From positions 1 to 64,000 of the forward strand of contig DJJR01000069.1 in assembly GCA_002434245.1 (NCBI GenBank): 64,000 nucleotides of DNA, written 5' to 3'. Below are positions 26,023 through 34,563 of the stretch, one piece after another. The translations under genes were made by a program, and so were the position numbers. Below the pieces are notes generated by a model, which worked only from the letters and a program-made list of their open reading frames with translations, did no database searches and had not been told where the DNA came from. Each line of letters starts with the position of its first letter. Within the stretch, counting starts at the first letter, position 1. This stretch comes from Pelosinus fermentans (lineage in GTDB: Bacteria > Bacillota > Negativicutes > DSM-13327).

Positions 26023-27720
26023 TTGAAAATCTTCCTCCATAGAATTCGCAACTTCATTTTATTCATTTCCTTATGGAAAATACTCTTACTCCCTGCTGGA
26101 GCATCTGCTCAAGAGGTGCCCTTGCAATTAAAATGGATACACCAATCTCAGCTTGCGGGTCATTATGCTGCCATTGAAAAAGGATTCTACCAGAACGATG
26201 GTTTGGGTGTTATTATGAATGAGGTTGTGCAAGAACAATCCTTTTTGGGCGTGGACAATTCTTCTTTAATTCGTCCACTCATTTGCATTATTGGAGTTTT
26301 AACATTGGGTTTGATCTTATTTATCATTTTTAATATCAAACTTAAAAATATGGTGCGTAAACGGACATTTAGCCTGGAGAAAAAGTTTGATGAACTCAAA
26401 GAGAAGGAAGAAATAATCCGGCGCCTGGCATATTACGATGCCTTGACCAATCTGCCAAACCGTCTATACGTGCAAGATATGATTTCAGAAACAGCAGCCG
26501 CATCACAAAAGGATGAAAATGGGTTTGCTGTTGTATTTGTTGACCTGGATGATTTTAAGCGAATTAATGATGCCATGGGTCATGCTGTCGGTGATGATTT
26601 TTTAAAAATAGTTACACAAAGAATACTGAGTTGTTTAAGAAATAACGATATCATTGCGCGTATTGGCGGTGATGAATTCTTTCTGTTATTGCCCAACTTG
26701 GACAAAGAAAAAACAACATTGGCAGTGGAGAAAGTAATAAATGCAATTAAGGCACCATGCCTGTACCGGAAAAATCTTTATTATCTTTCAGCCAGTGCAG
26801 GGATTGCGTTTTCTCCCCAAAATGGTGAGCAATTTGATGACCTTATTAAAACCGCTGCTATGGCACTTTATGAAGCCAAGCGTCAGGGTAAAAACCGTTT
26901 TGACTTTTTCACTGAAAAAATGCAGCTCCAATCCATCAACCGTCTGGAAATGGAAATGGATTTGCACCAAGCAATCAACAATCATTCTGGATTGGTTTTA
27001 CACTATCAACCCCAGATATCTTTCGATGGCAGCATTGTTGGTGTGGAAGCTCTTGTACGCTGGAATCATCCAACGAAAGGGTTGCTGTTTCCTGATTCCT
27101 TTATTCCTTTGGCGGAAGAAACGGGACTTATTATCCCCTTAGGCGATTGGGTAACTCTTACTGCTTGCAAGCAAAATATACAATGGCAGAAATCCGGCTA
27201 TCCTCCCATGCGGATTTCAGTAAATTTATCAGTGAAACAATTTCAAAATCCCCACCTTCTGCAGAACATCCAAAGCATTTTACAAAAAACAGGCTTGCCA
27301 CCTCATTTACTGGAACTAGAAATTACCGAGACGGTTGCAATCAGTCATGCGGATCTTACTCTATCTTTACTGAATTCGCTGCGCTCCATAGGAGTTCGCC
27401 TAGCCCTAGACGACTTCGGCGTAGGGTATTCGTCCTTTATGTATTTGAAAAGTTTCCCTATTGATATTTTAAAAATTGATAAGTCCTTTATCCGTGATAT
27501 TACGTTAAATCAAGAAAGCCAAGCTATTATCCAGGCGATTTTACAGGTCGCCAAAAGCCTGCACTTCAAAGTAGTGGCAGAAGGAGTAGAAACCTCAGAG
27601 CAGCTCGCTTCTCTAAAAAAGCTCGATTGCCCTATCATGCAGGGTTATCTATTCAGCAGACCCGTACCTGCAGACAAAATCGATATCTTTTTGCAAGGCA
27701 AAAAGCAATGGAATTATTAA
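26023..27720 (+). CDS. GGDEF-EAL protein with collapsed NMT1-type sensor domain
   Basis: Membrane c-di-GMP enzyme with both domains apparently intact. GGDEF has RIGGDEFFLLL. EAL has VEALVRWNHP, LEITETVA, LALDDFGVGYSS, KIDKSF and VVAEGVET. The N-terminus has a signal-like helix and then QLKWIHQSQLAGHYAAIEKG, the start of the NMT1/THI5-like substrate-binding domain usual in this protein family. That domain is only ~45 residues here instead of ~215, and runs straight into a membrane helix (residues ~85-105). The reading frame is kept, so a cyclase/phosphodiesterase without its ligand sensor is probably made. TTG start with GAGGTG upstream. Confidence 0.85.
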   Translation: MKIFLHRIRNFILFISLWKILLLPAGASAQEVPLQLKWIHQSQLAGHYAAIEKGFYQNDGLGVIMNEVVQEQSFLGVDNSSLIRPLICIIGVLTLGLILFIIFNIKLKNMVRKRTFSLEKKFDELKEKEEIIRRLAYYDALTNLPNRLYVQDMISETAAASQKDENGFAVVFVDLDDFKRINDAMGHAVGDDFLKIVTQRILSCLRNNDIIARIGGDEFFLLLPNLDKEKTTLAVEKVINAIKAPCLYRKNLYYLSASAGIAFSPQNGEQFDDLIKTAAMALYEAKRQGKNRFDFFTEKMQLQSINRLEMEMDLHQAINNHSGLVLHYQPQISFDGSIVGVEALVRWNHPTKGLLFPDSFIPLAEETGLIIPLGDWVTLTACKQNIQWQKSGYPPMRISVNLSVKQFQNPHLLQNIQSILQKTGLPPHLLELEITETVAISHADLTLSLLNSLRSIGVRLALDDFGVGYSSFMYLKSFPIDILKIDKSFIRDITLNQESQAIIQAILQVAKSLHFKVVAEGVETSEQLASLKKLDCPIMQGYLFSRPVPADKIDIFLQGKKQWNY

Positions 27721-27789
27721 GAATCGATCTAGCCATTTCATGACATTCTTATCTCTGATAACATTACTATTATTTTATAACGAATATGC

Positions 27790-27836
27790 AAAATACCATT
27801 CACCTACTGTTGGTAAGCAGGTGAATGGTATTTTTA
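27790..27836 (+). terminator. Terminator of the GGDEF-EAL gene
   Basis: Stem formed by ATACCATTCACCT and AGGTGAATGGTAT around a short loop, followed by TTTTTAAATT. It lies about 70 bases after the stop. Confidence 0.8.
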
Positions 27837-27890
27837 AATTAAATTTCAATATTTTACACGAAATCAGAATATTATTCTATAATTTAGAAT

Positions 27891-27915
27891 ATATTTAGAA
27901 TAATATTCTAAATAT
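27891..27915. promoter_or_regulatory. Perfect 12-bp inverted repeat upstream of the Lrp gene
   Basis: Arms 27891-27902 and 27904-27915 are exact inverted copies around one base, built from TTAGAATA half sites; a related AGAATATTATTCT lies at about 27877-27889. The position and A/T-rich palindrome suit an autoregulatory Lrp-type operator. This is inference from location. Confidence 0.55.
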
Positions 27916-27987
27916 ATCCGTTTTAGAAGAATTATAATCTTTACATCAGACTGCCTATAAAATTATAATTATTTTGAGGTGATGATC

Positions 27988-28419
27988 ATGGATCTTATTG
28001 ATAAAAAAATTCTTTATTTACTACAAAGTAACGCAAGAATGTCAAATGCAAATATAGCCCGCGAAGTAAAACTTGCTCCTTCTGTTACTTTATCCCGTGT
28101 TCGCAAGCTAGAGGAACAAGGAATTATAACGGGCTATGAAGCTAAGCTCAATCATCACGCACTTGGATTGGATATGCTTGCTTTTGTCTTAATTAAAGTA
28201 ACAGGAGATAAGGATATCGAAAGTTTATTAGTTGATATTCCAGGTGTCCAGGAAGTCCATAATGTTGCCGGTGATGATTGCTACCTGATTAAAATTCGGA
28301 CGCGTAACACAGAGTCTCTAAGTCTGTTATTAAAAGAAAAAGTTCGGGGAGAATCCATCTCAACGAAGACAATCATTGTTCTTAACACACTGAAAGAAAC
28401 TGCACAGCTAACATTTTAG
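27988..28419 (+). CDS. Lrp/AsnC-family regulator
   Basis: A 143-residue feast/famine regulator: N-terminal helix-turn-helix (NARMSNANIAREVKLAPSV region) and C-terminal RAM ligand domain with VAGDDCYLIKIR. The start at ATG 27988 is supported by GAGGTG six bases ahead. The next gene encodes a DMT-type exporter 32 bases downstream, a common pairing for amino-acid efflux; control of that exporter by this regulator is inferred. A palindrome in the upstream region may be its own operator. Confidence 0.88.
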   Translation: MDLIDKKILYLLQSNARMSNANIAREVKLAPSVTLSRVRKLEEQGIITGYEAKLNHHALGLDMLAFVLIKVTGDKDIESLLVDIPGVQEVHNVAGDDCYLIKIRTRNTESLSLLLKEKVRGESISTKTIIVLNTLKETAQLTF

Positions 28420-28451
28420 TTCAACTACTATTGAAAATGGAGGTTTTAAAA

Positions 28452-29429
28452 ATGAATTCGTCAAATCGTATTTCTTATCCAATTCTACTTGCATTATTAG
28501 CAGTTTATTTTCCATGGGGCGGCACGTATCTGGCGATGAAATTCGCAGTGGAAACCCTCCCCCCGTTTTTGTTGGCAGGTATTCGTTTTGTAATCGCCGG
28601 AGGGCTCTTGTATTTGTGGGAAGTTTATAAAGGAACCAAGACGCCAGAGAAACCTCATTGGAAAAGCGCTGCCATTATTGGCGGGTTAATGCTCTTAGGT
28701 GGTAATTCTTTGGTCGTTTGGGCAGAACAAACCGTTTCTTCGAGTATTGCAGCATTGATCATTGCTACTGTTCCTTTATGGATGACCTTATTGGCCTGGC
28801 TATGGCAGGGAAATTCGAAACCCAATATCTATGTCCTGCTTGGATTGCTGTTAGGATTTTTAGGCCAGATACTATTAGTCAGCAATTCATTTCAGTTTTC
28901 CAGTTATGATTCCTCACAAATCTCTGGATACCTGGTATTAACATTTGCTTCTTTATCATGGGCGGTAGGCTCCTTATATTCACGAACAGCACAATTGCCT
29001 AACTCTGCCCTCATGTCCATAGCAATCCAGAATATAATGGGTGGAATGCTATGCCTAATCGTAGGAATTTCACTGGGTGAATTAGGTCAATTGAGCATCG
29101 GACAGATATCAACCCGTTCTTTCTTGTCCTTAACATACTTAATTTTTATCGGATCGATTATTGGCTTTAGTGCCTATATCTGGGTTCTTAAAGCCGCCGA
29201 GCCAGCTATTGCTTCTACTTATGCTTATGTTAATCCAGTAGTTGCCGTCTTTTTAGGTTGGGCATTTGCCAATGAGCAATTAACCTCCAAAGATGCTGTA
29301 GCAGCGCTCATCATATTAGCATCTGTTTTCCTAATTACTAGAAACCCTACACCGAAAAAGCTGGGGCCTCCTCTGAAAACACAAAAGAATACTTGCTCTC
29401 TTTCAGGACTGGATGGAGAAGGCATTTAA
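28452..29429 (+). CDS. EamA/DMT-superfamily transporter
   Basis: Ten-helix inner-membrane exporter (325 residues) with two EamA repeats: PWGGTYLAMKFAVETLPPF begins the first, and the second ends in AYVNPVVAVFLGWAFANEQL, both family hallmarks. It is close to the YedA/RhaT branch. AGGAGG-like GGAGG precedes ATG 28452. The Lrp-type regulator immediately upstream suggests export of an amino acid or related metabolite. The substrate cannot be assigned. Confidence 0.85.
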   Translation: MNSSNRISYPILLALLAVYFPWGGTYLAMKFAVETLPPFLLAGIRFVIAGGLLYLWEVYKGTKTPEKPHWKSAAIIGGLMLLGGNSLVVWAEQTVSSSIAALIIATVPLWMTLLAWLWQGNSKPNIYVLLGLLLGFLGQILLVSNSFQFSSYDSSQISGYLVLTFASLSWAVGSLYSRTAQLPNSALMSIAIQNIMGGMLCLIVGISLGELGQLSIGQISTRSFLSLTYLIFIGSIIGFSAYIWVLKAAEPAIASTYAYVNPVVAVFLGWAFANEQLTSKDAVAALIILASVFLITRNPTPKKLGPPLKTQKNTCSLSGLDGEGI

Positions 29430-29564
29430 GCTATTGTTTCTTAGGAAGAAAAATAAAACGGCTCCTCAGCACTCTCCAGGCTAGGGACCGTTCATGATCT
29501 ATGATCCTACGGTTACATTCTTCTCCAATTTTTATTTGATTCTTTAATCATAGCTGGAACTACC

Positions 29565-29813
29565 CTAACTGGGTGAACAGTTACAAAAAGGTATGCATCT
29601 TCTGAGTGTGTTTTTTTTTCTAAAGATAAATGGCAGGAATACCAATAACACAATTGCACCCACAATATATATCTCGGGCAAACTTAATATGAATAGACTG
29701 CTGATAAAAAGAATAGCCGTGATGATATACATACAAATGAACATTATAACTTTTTCACCTCCACTGCTTCCTAAATTAGCATTCTCTACATCTGCTACGG
29801 TACCTAATAACAT
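29565..29813 (-). CDS. Small two-helix membrane protein under c-di-GMP riboswitch
   Basis: An 82-residue product with two hydrophobic helices (residues ~25-45 and ~47-63) followed by a basic, Cys-containing tail. The ATG at 29813 follows AAAGGTGG. No family was recognised. Its reality is supported by the well-formed c-di-GMP-I riboswitch about 90 bases upstream on the same strand and the absence of any other gene downstream of that element. Expression is likely to follow c-di-GMP, made by the GGDEF enzymes in the window. Confidence 0.55.
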   Translation of the reverse strand: MLLGTVADVENANLGSSGGEKVIMFICMYIITAILFISSLFILSLPEIYIVGAIVLLVFLPFIFRKKNTLRRCIPFCNCSPS

Positions 29814-29851
29814 ACCCACCTTTACTTCTTTCCATGATTCTAAGCTTCATA

Positions 29852-29888
29852 TACCTAAATAAACGATCAGAGATATACCCTGACCGTT
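29852..29888 (-). terminator. Expression-platform hairpin after the c-di-GMP-I aptamer
   Basis: A 9-bp stem (29880-29888 with 29862-29870, one G-T pair) followed on the minus strand by GTTTATTTAG. It is placed between aptamer and gene and is a candidate transcription terminator controlled by the riboswitch. Confidence 0.55.
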
Positions 29889-29904
29889 ACTTTTAATTAG
29901 ACCA

Positions 29905-29985
29905 AAACGGCAACCTGGCAATCATAGACCTCCGTCCTTAGACCCATAGCTTTGCGTCCCCATCTTTCGACAGGTTTGCCAAATA
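29905..29985 (-). ncRNA. Cyclic di-GMP-I (GEMM-I) riboswitch
   Basis: On the minus strand the order of conserved elements is GGCAAACC (29973-29980), the GAAA tetraloop stem TCGAAAGA (29963-29970), GGGACGCAAAGC (about 29949-29960), then the receptor segment TCTAAGGACG, and a closing GGTTGCC that pairs with the 5' GGCAAACC. These are the hallmarks of the GEMM-I aptamer, which binds c-di-GMP. The only downstream gene on this strand is the small membrane protein at 29565-29813. Confidence 0.87.
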
Positions 29986-30142
29986 TTTACTTACTTTTAT
30001 CATAATAATACTAAAAGCTACATAAGTCAAGCATTTTTCAGGACTTAAACCCCATGATTCGAGATATAAGTCCTATTGTGCATTTATAAAAAAAGCCGTC
30101 TATCTCTCAATAAACAAGTCGAAGCCTCTTATTCTGATCCAT

Positions 30143-30832
30143 TTAGACCTTCTTCTTTCCATGTGGACAAACCGCAACACAAATCCCACAAACATGTCCA
30201 TGGAATTGAGAGTAGTTATTTATTTTCCATAAGTCACATTTTCTAACATCAATTAATTCTTCCCTTGGTAAGCTCTCATCCCAGAGATTGCCGACAATTG
30301 CACCTGCAGGGCATGCACTGACGCATTTTTTACATGTTCCACAATAATTTGTTCCAACTAAATCATTCGTCTGAAATGGTATGTCCGTTAATACCGTAGA
30401 AATCCTAATCCTTGGACCATATTGTCTCGTTATTAAAAGAGAGCTTTTGCCTATCCACCCTAGCCCGCCTCTCACGGCAGCGGCTTTATGAGGAAATTCA
30501 CCTTTAATATTGATAAAGTCAGTTCTCTTGGAAGAGGGTATGGCATAAGCAAGATACCCCTTTTCGTCGATTACATTTTTTAACTGCTGTGTTATCAAAT
30601 CAAGTTTATCATTTACGTTACAATATTCGTCATAATACACTTGATTCGGTCCAGTTATGATCCCATCAACTATGGTGGGTGAAAGAGGCAGTCCAATTGT
30701 TATTGCATATGGAGCATTCTTAAATTTACAGGAAGAATAATCACCTATATAAGCAAATCCATATAATAGATTATCAAATGTATCTATTATCTTTATTATA
30801 TCATTCTGTATTCCCAAATCAGTTGTTTGCAT
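30143..30832 (-). CDS. QueG-like double 4Fe-4S protein (short)
   Basis: A 229-residue protein resembling epoxyqueuosine reductase-type ferredoxin proteins, with YAITIGLPLSPTIVDG and GGLGWIGKSSLLIT of the corrinoid-reductase-like fold. It has two C-terminal 4Fe-4S motifs, CGTCKKCVSACP and CGICVAVCP. It lacks the HEAT repeat region and is shorter than QueG (~380), so a tRNA-modifying role is doubtful; this short class has no firm function. The nearest neighbour is a LysR gene in the same direction 92 bases upstream, with no shared promoter evident. Confidence 0.75.
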   Translation of the reverse strand: MQTTDLGIQNDIIKIIDTFDNLLYGFAYIGDYSSCKFKNAPYAITIGLPLSPTIVDGIITGPNQVYYDEYCNVNDKLDLITQQLKNVIDEKGYLAYAIPSSKRTDFINIKGEFPHKAAAVRGGLGWIGKSSLLITRQYGPRIRISTVLTDIPFQTNDLVGTNYCGTCKKCVSACPAGAIVGNLWDESLPREELIDVRKCDLWKINNYSQFHGHVCGICVAVCPHGKKKV

Positions 30833-30924
30833 TGTGTTCCCCTCCCAGCTGCTATTGCTTTTATTATACTGGAGAGCGAAGTTTCTTTGAAATTGAAAAG
30901 GATGATGAGTAATATAAAAAAAGC

Positions 30925-31797
30925 CTATATCATAAACGAATTCTCCTGAAGTCTTTTAATCAGAGTGTGTACTGTGGCTGAAAGATTTTTATCTTTACGA
31001 GTAATCGCAAACAGCGGGATTTCTAATTCACTCCGTTCGTTAAATAGATGAAAATTATCATTTTCTGTATTGAGATTCTCTACCACACTTCTTGGAAGCA
31101 GCGCAATCCCTAACCCCTCCGTCATCGCATTTTTTACCGAATCAAAATCGCTATATTCAAAAGTCGAATTTAGTCTATGTTTTTGCAGCAATTCATCACA
31201 CAACATACGAAAGGTACAGCCTTTTCGAAAATTTATCACTGGATAATCATCAAGTTGTGGACACTTCTTATCTTTTATCAGCTTTTTATGCCCAGCCCAA
31301 ACAAGCTCTTCCGAATGAATCATCACTGTATTTAAGTATTTCTCAGAAATAAAGTCATGGACAATACTGATATCATATTGATTTTTATTAAGTCCATTAA
31401 GCACACAGCTTGAATTTAAGCAAATTTCTACGTTAACTTTGCCTGCATTACCGCTTGTTTGTAGTTGTAGTAATGCGGGTGAAAGCAGCGGATTGATATA
31501 ACTGGATGATATACCAATTCTCATATATTGAACTTCTGAAAAGCAATTCATGTTAGTAATTGTTTCACCATAAATTCTGAGAATTTTTTCTGAAGGACCA
31601 ATTAGATACCTGCCAGCATCGGTAATATATAATTTTTTACCAATCCGTTCAAACAATTGCACCCCAAAATGCTCTTCAAGCATACGAATTTGAGCTGAAA
31701 CAGTTGGTTGTGTAAATGTAAGCAGTTCTGCAGCTTGCGTAATGTTTTCAAGTTTGGCAACTATACAAAAAGTTTTCAATAAGCGAATATCCACCAT
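30925..31797 (-). CDS. LysR-family regulator
   Basis: A 290-residue LysR protein with helix-turn-helix ITQAAELLTFTQPTVSAQIRMLE at the N-terminus and an effector-binding domain. It resembles CysL/YwfK-type regulators only in general form. It is in the same orientation as the QueG-like gene, 92 bases upstream of it, and may control it. The upstream region toward cfa is 428 bases long. Confidence 0.85.
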   Translation of the reverse strand: MVDIRLLKTFCIVAKLENITQAAELLTFTQPTVSAQIRMLEEHFGVQLFERIGKKLYITDAGRYLIGPSEKILRIYGETITNMNCFSEVQYMRIGISSSYINPLLSPALLQLQTSGNAGKVNVEICLNSSCVLNGLNKNQYDISIVHDFISEKYLNTVMIHSEELVWAGHKKLIKDKKCPQLDDYPVINFRKGCTFRMLCDELLQKHRLNSTFEYSDFDSVKNAMTEGLGIALLPRSVVENLNTENDNFHLFNERSELEIPLFAITRKDKNLSATVHTLIKRLQENSFMI

Positions 31798-32225
31798 ACA
31801 CCTCGAATACTAGTTTTATTCCTACCTGTAAATCATCCATTTTATCTATTATATAGGCAGCTGATTGATTACCTCATATTTATTTTTAGTTCATCTAATT
31901 GAAAAGGCTCTGACTCAAAATTAAACTTTTTTATTGTATTTGCATTTACCCGCATTACTCTTACTATACCATTAAAAAACAAATTCCTGCAAAAATTCTA
32001 CCTCTTGTTTAGAGACTTTATCCTATTTTTTCGATTCTAATACTGCCTATTCAAAAGTTCCCTTACTTTTGTCCTTAATTTTCGCTTCAGCCCCCATAGT
32101 GAGCCGTTTATCAGCATTTTTCCAAAGAGAAGTCATGATTCTTTATATTTTGTGCCTCTCCAATATTTGACATTTACTTTTAAAAGGAAGAAAATGAAAA
32201 GAAAGCTTAATGGTTGGTGATTTTT
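31798..32225. other. AT-rich intergenic stretch between LysR and cfa genes
   Basis: No coding sequence, hairpin terminator or recognised RNA was found. It presumably contains divergent promoters for the LysR gene and the cyclopropane synthase gene, but no -35/-10 pair with both good boxes and spacing was identified. Confidence 0.3.
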
Positions 32226-33422
32226 ATGAAAGCAACATCGCTTTTAGAAAAACAACTTCTCAATACTATCTTTGGAAAAATTGAACACGGCAGCCTTGCT
32301 GTCCGCTACTGGGATGGTGAAGAAATTGCTTATGGCCAAGCAAGAGGGAACATCAAACTTATGTTTAAAACGGTGCCGCAATTCAATTTCGCCAATGACC
32401 CTGTCCTTGCTATGGGTGAAGCCTATATGAGCGGAGATCTTGATTATGAGGGGCAACTGGAAGATTTCCTCCGGCTACTCGATGCCAATCCCCAGGTTTT
32501 CGCAAAAAACAGTGTCTTAACAAAGACTGTTCAGGCAATGAGTGGGCTAGCCAGTCGATTTCAAGCCAAACAGAATATTCAACATCATTATGATCTCGGC
32601 AATGATTTCTTTTCTTTATGGCTTGATAAAACGATGAGCTATTCCTGCGCCTACTTCAACCATCCGGATGATACACTGGAACAAGCACAGTTGCAAAAGA
32701 TCGACTATATCTTGAAGAAGTTAGATCTAAAACCAGGCGAAACCTTACTCGACATAGGCTGCGGCTGGGGCTGGCTCATCATTAAAGCCGCGCAAACCTA
32801 TGGTGTCAAGGCTGTGGGCATAACCTTGAGTGAAGAACAATTCCAAAAAAGCCAGCAGCGTATTGCCAGTTTAAACCTAACCGATCAAATAACCGTAAAA
32901 CTGTTAAATTACCTTGACCTGGACGAGAAAACCTACTGTTTCGATAAAATCGTCAGCGTCGGCATGTTTGAACATGTAGGCAAAAAGAACATCCCTAACT
33001 ATCTTGAAAAAGTATCTAGCCTGCTGAAGCCAGGAGGCTTGTCGCTGCTTCATACAATTACCGATACCACTGAGAGCAAACCGGAAAATTCATGGATCAA
33101 GAAATTCATATTCCCCGGTGGCTATGTCCCTTCCTTGCGCGAAGTCATATGGCAATTGCCGGAATACGATTTTCATCTTCTCCATGGAGAAAGTCTCCGC
33201 ATGCATTATGCCAAGACTCTTGACTGCTGGTATCATAATTTTTCCGACCACATCGATACTGTCAAAGAGAAATTTGACGACCAATTTGTCCGAATGTGGA
33301 GTCTTTATCTTCAAGGCTGCGCTGCTGCGTTCCGGGCAACAGGGCTGGATATTCATCAGCTTCTTTTTTCAAAAGGCTTAAATAATAACCTGCCCCTAAC
33401 TTACGATCATTTACATAGCTGA
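32226..33422 (+). CDS. cfa: Cyclopropane-fatty-acyl-phospholipid synthase
   Basis: Transfers methylene from S-adenosylmethionine to unsaturated acyl chains of membrane phospholipids. Features: N-terminal lipid-binding region, QHHYDLGNDFFSLWLD with SYSCAYF (substrate and bicarbonate side), SAM-binding DIGCGWGWLIIKAA, GITLSEEQ and SVGMFEHVGKKN. The length (398) fits E. coli Cfa (382). The start at ATG 32226 is taken over an in-frame TTG at 32214. The gene is monocistronic, ending at the terminator 33498-33544. Confidence 0.92.
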   Translation: MKATSLLEKQLLNTIFGKIEHGSLAVRYWDGEEIAYGQARGNIKLMFKTVPQFNFANDPVLAMGEAYMSGDLDYEGQLEDFLRLLDANPQVFAKNSVLTKTVQAMSGLASRFQAKQNIQHHYDLGNDFFSLWLDKTMSYSCAYFNHPDDTLEQAQLQKIDYILKKLDLKPGETLLDIGCGWGWLIIKAAQTYGVKAVGITLSEEQFQKSQQRIASLNLTDQITVKLLNYLDLDEKTYCFDKIVSVGMFEHVGKKNIPNYLEKVSSLLKPGGLSLLHTITDTTESKPENSWIKKFIFPGGYVPSLREVIWQLPEYDFHLLHGESLRMHYAKTLDCWYHNFSDHIDTVKEKFDDQFVRMWSLYLQGCAAAFRATGLDIHQLLFSKGLNNNLPLTYDHLHS

Positions 33423-33497
33423 CGCCTTTCTTCACCTTTCATAGGTGTTGTCCCATGACAAAGAATAACCCCCGCCCCACCTTAAATCCTATACTAA

Positions 33498-33544
33498 TAG
33501 GAAAGCCACTATTTATCTGTAAAAGTAAATAGTGGCTTTCCCTA
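33498..33544. terminator. Strong terminator after cfa
   Basis: An 18-bp stem, TAGGAAAGCCACTATTTA at 33498-33515 with its complement at about 33527-33544, around an 11-base loop. Confidence 0.85.
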
Positions 33545-33683
33545 TATCCTACTATGTTATGACACAATTAATAGAAAGACCAACTAATAAAGTCAATCAT
33601 TTTAAATGTGTATTACATCGTTCCCATCGTCCTTTGAAAAAACATAATTTAAAATAAGAACTCATTTTTCACTTTACTTTTGC

Positions 33684-33711
33684 TTGCAATCCCTAAGAAA
33701 TGTAATATAAT
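33684..33711 (+). promoter_or_regulatory. Sigma-A-type promoter for the candidate ncRNA
   Basis: TTGCAA (33684-33689), 16-base spacer, TATAAT (33706-33711). Predicted transcription start near 33718, just before a structured non-coding stretch that ends at a poly-T terminator. Confidence 0.6.
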
Positions 33712-33718
33712 TAGAAAT

Positions 33719-33979
33719 AGGTGGAAATTAAAAAAGTCGCCGTGTCCTAAGAGTGGTGGTACACTCCCAGGCACGAGCAGGTGTTCTCGGCACCTACACG
33801 TAACAGCTAGCTGTCTACGACGACAATTTATTATACCGTGATTTTCCCTTGAAAACAAGGGAGATGGACGTTCGGTATAGTAGTATTGTAGTTTTTGGCA
33901 GAGGCTTAGCGTCTGCATGCAATCAAGACGAAGCAAAGCGCATGTGTAGGTTGAAAAGACCTCGCATGCGTTTTTTTAA
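33719..33979 (+). ncRNA. Candidate structured non-coding RNA (~260 nt)
   Basis: A promoter-like pair lies just upstream, and a hairpin with seven T residues (about 33938-33977) ends the segment. Between them are several nested stems: GAGTG/CACTC inside CGTGTCCT/AGGCACG; AGGTG/CACCT; the palindrome ACAGCTAGCTGT; a closing GTCG/CGAC pair; a TATACCG/CGGTATA stem enclosing TCCCTTG/CAAGGGA; and GCAGA/TCTGC. No convincing reading frame with a ribosome site runs through it. It does not match signatures of RNase P RNA, tmRNA, SRP RNA, or the riboswitches I could compare. Family not recognised. Confidence 0.55.
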
Positions 33980-33997
33980 TTTCCCCTGAATCAAACT

Positions 33998-34226
33998 GTA
34001 TGCTGGTTTCTTCTATCGGCGTCAGCGGATAGAAGAAACCTCCTACAGGATGAAGATGGGGGGATATAAATTGGTATCAGTACAAGGTAAGAGAAAAGGT
34101 AAAATCTGGAGCAAAAGTACTCCACTAGTGTGTGGCGGGGACTCCTCCTCGTCGCAGCAAATGGAAGACGTTTGTTCCATTTACGAGGGATAAGACTCGA
34201 ATTTCTGCAAGGAAAGGACAATATAA
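33998..34226 (+). ncRNA. Structured 5' leader of the 91-residue protein gene
   Basis: Contains CTGTA/TACAG enclosing a perfect 13-bp stem (GGTTTCTTCTATC with GATAGAAGAAACC, about 34013-34040), a GGAG/CTCC hairpin near 34108-34122, and CCTCGT/ACGAGG enclosing AAATGGAA/TTCCATTT (about 34146-34188). It directly precedes the ribosome site of the gene at 34227. It may be an independent RNA or a regulatory leader; no known class was recognised. Confidence 0.4.
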
Positions 34227-34502
34227 ATGTATAGAACCTACAGAACAACCAAAGGCACAATTATGGGTGAGGAAACAGAGAACATTGATATTACACTTAA
34301 ATTGATTACGGATATGGATGGAAAACAATATGTGATGATCAAGAAGCAAAAGGAAGATGCTATATATAATCTTTCCCTGGTAGGTCATATCACTGAAATA
34401 GTTAGCGAAGTTTCATTCGAAGAGTATAGAAACATTACCTATGCAAGATTAGATAAGGAATTGTTAGATCAAGGGATCAAACCCAGGAGACGGCTTCCCT
34501 AA
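34227..34502 (+). CDS. Small hypothetical protein (91 aa)
   Basis: No family was recognised. It is a charged soluble protein with an alternating beta-like core (LKLITDMDGKQYVMIKKQK) and a basic tail ending KPRRRLP. ATG 34227 follows GGAAAGGAC; a second in-frame ATG at 34263 is possible. An unusually long structured leader precedes it and a perfect hairpin terminator follows at 34564-34607, which supports it being a real single-gene transcript. Confidence 0.5.
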   Translation: MYRTYRTTKGTIMGEETENIDITLKLITDMDGKQYVMIKKQKEDAIYNLSLVGHITEIVSEVSFEEYRNITYARLDKELLDQGIKPRRRLP

Positions 34503-34563
34503 GTTCCATTGGAAGTCTCTCGCGAAAAAAAAATTGCCAAATTATGGCAAGTACGTCTCATAC

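Noticed and set aside
30143..30832. QueG (epoxyqueuosine reductase) call
   Set aside because: The protein is only 229 residues and lacks the C-terminal HEAT-like part and other QueG blocks; only the ferredoxin fold is shared.
33750..33771. GTGGTAC near the candidate ncRNA resembled the T-box antiterminator motif
   Set aside because: The rest of the T-box consensus (GGTGGNACCGCG) is absent, the motif lies at the 5' side rather than just before the terminator, and no aminoacyl-tRNA synthetase or amino-acid gene follows.
33649..33936. Minus-strand frame covering the ncRNA candidate
   Set aside because: No ribosome site, composition follows the hairpins; the plus-strand promoter and terminator explain the region better.
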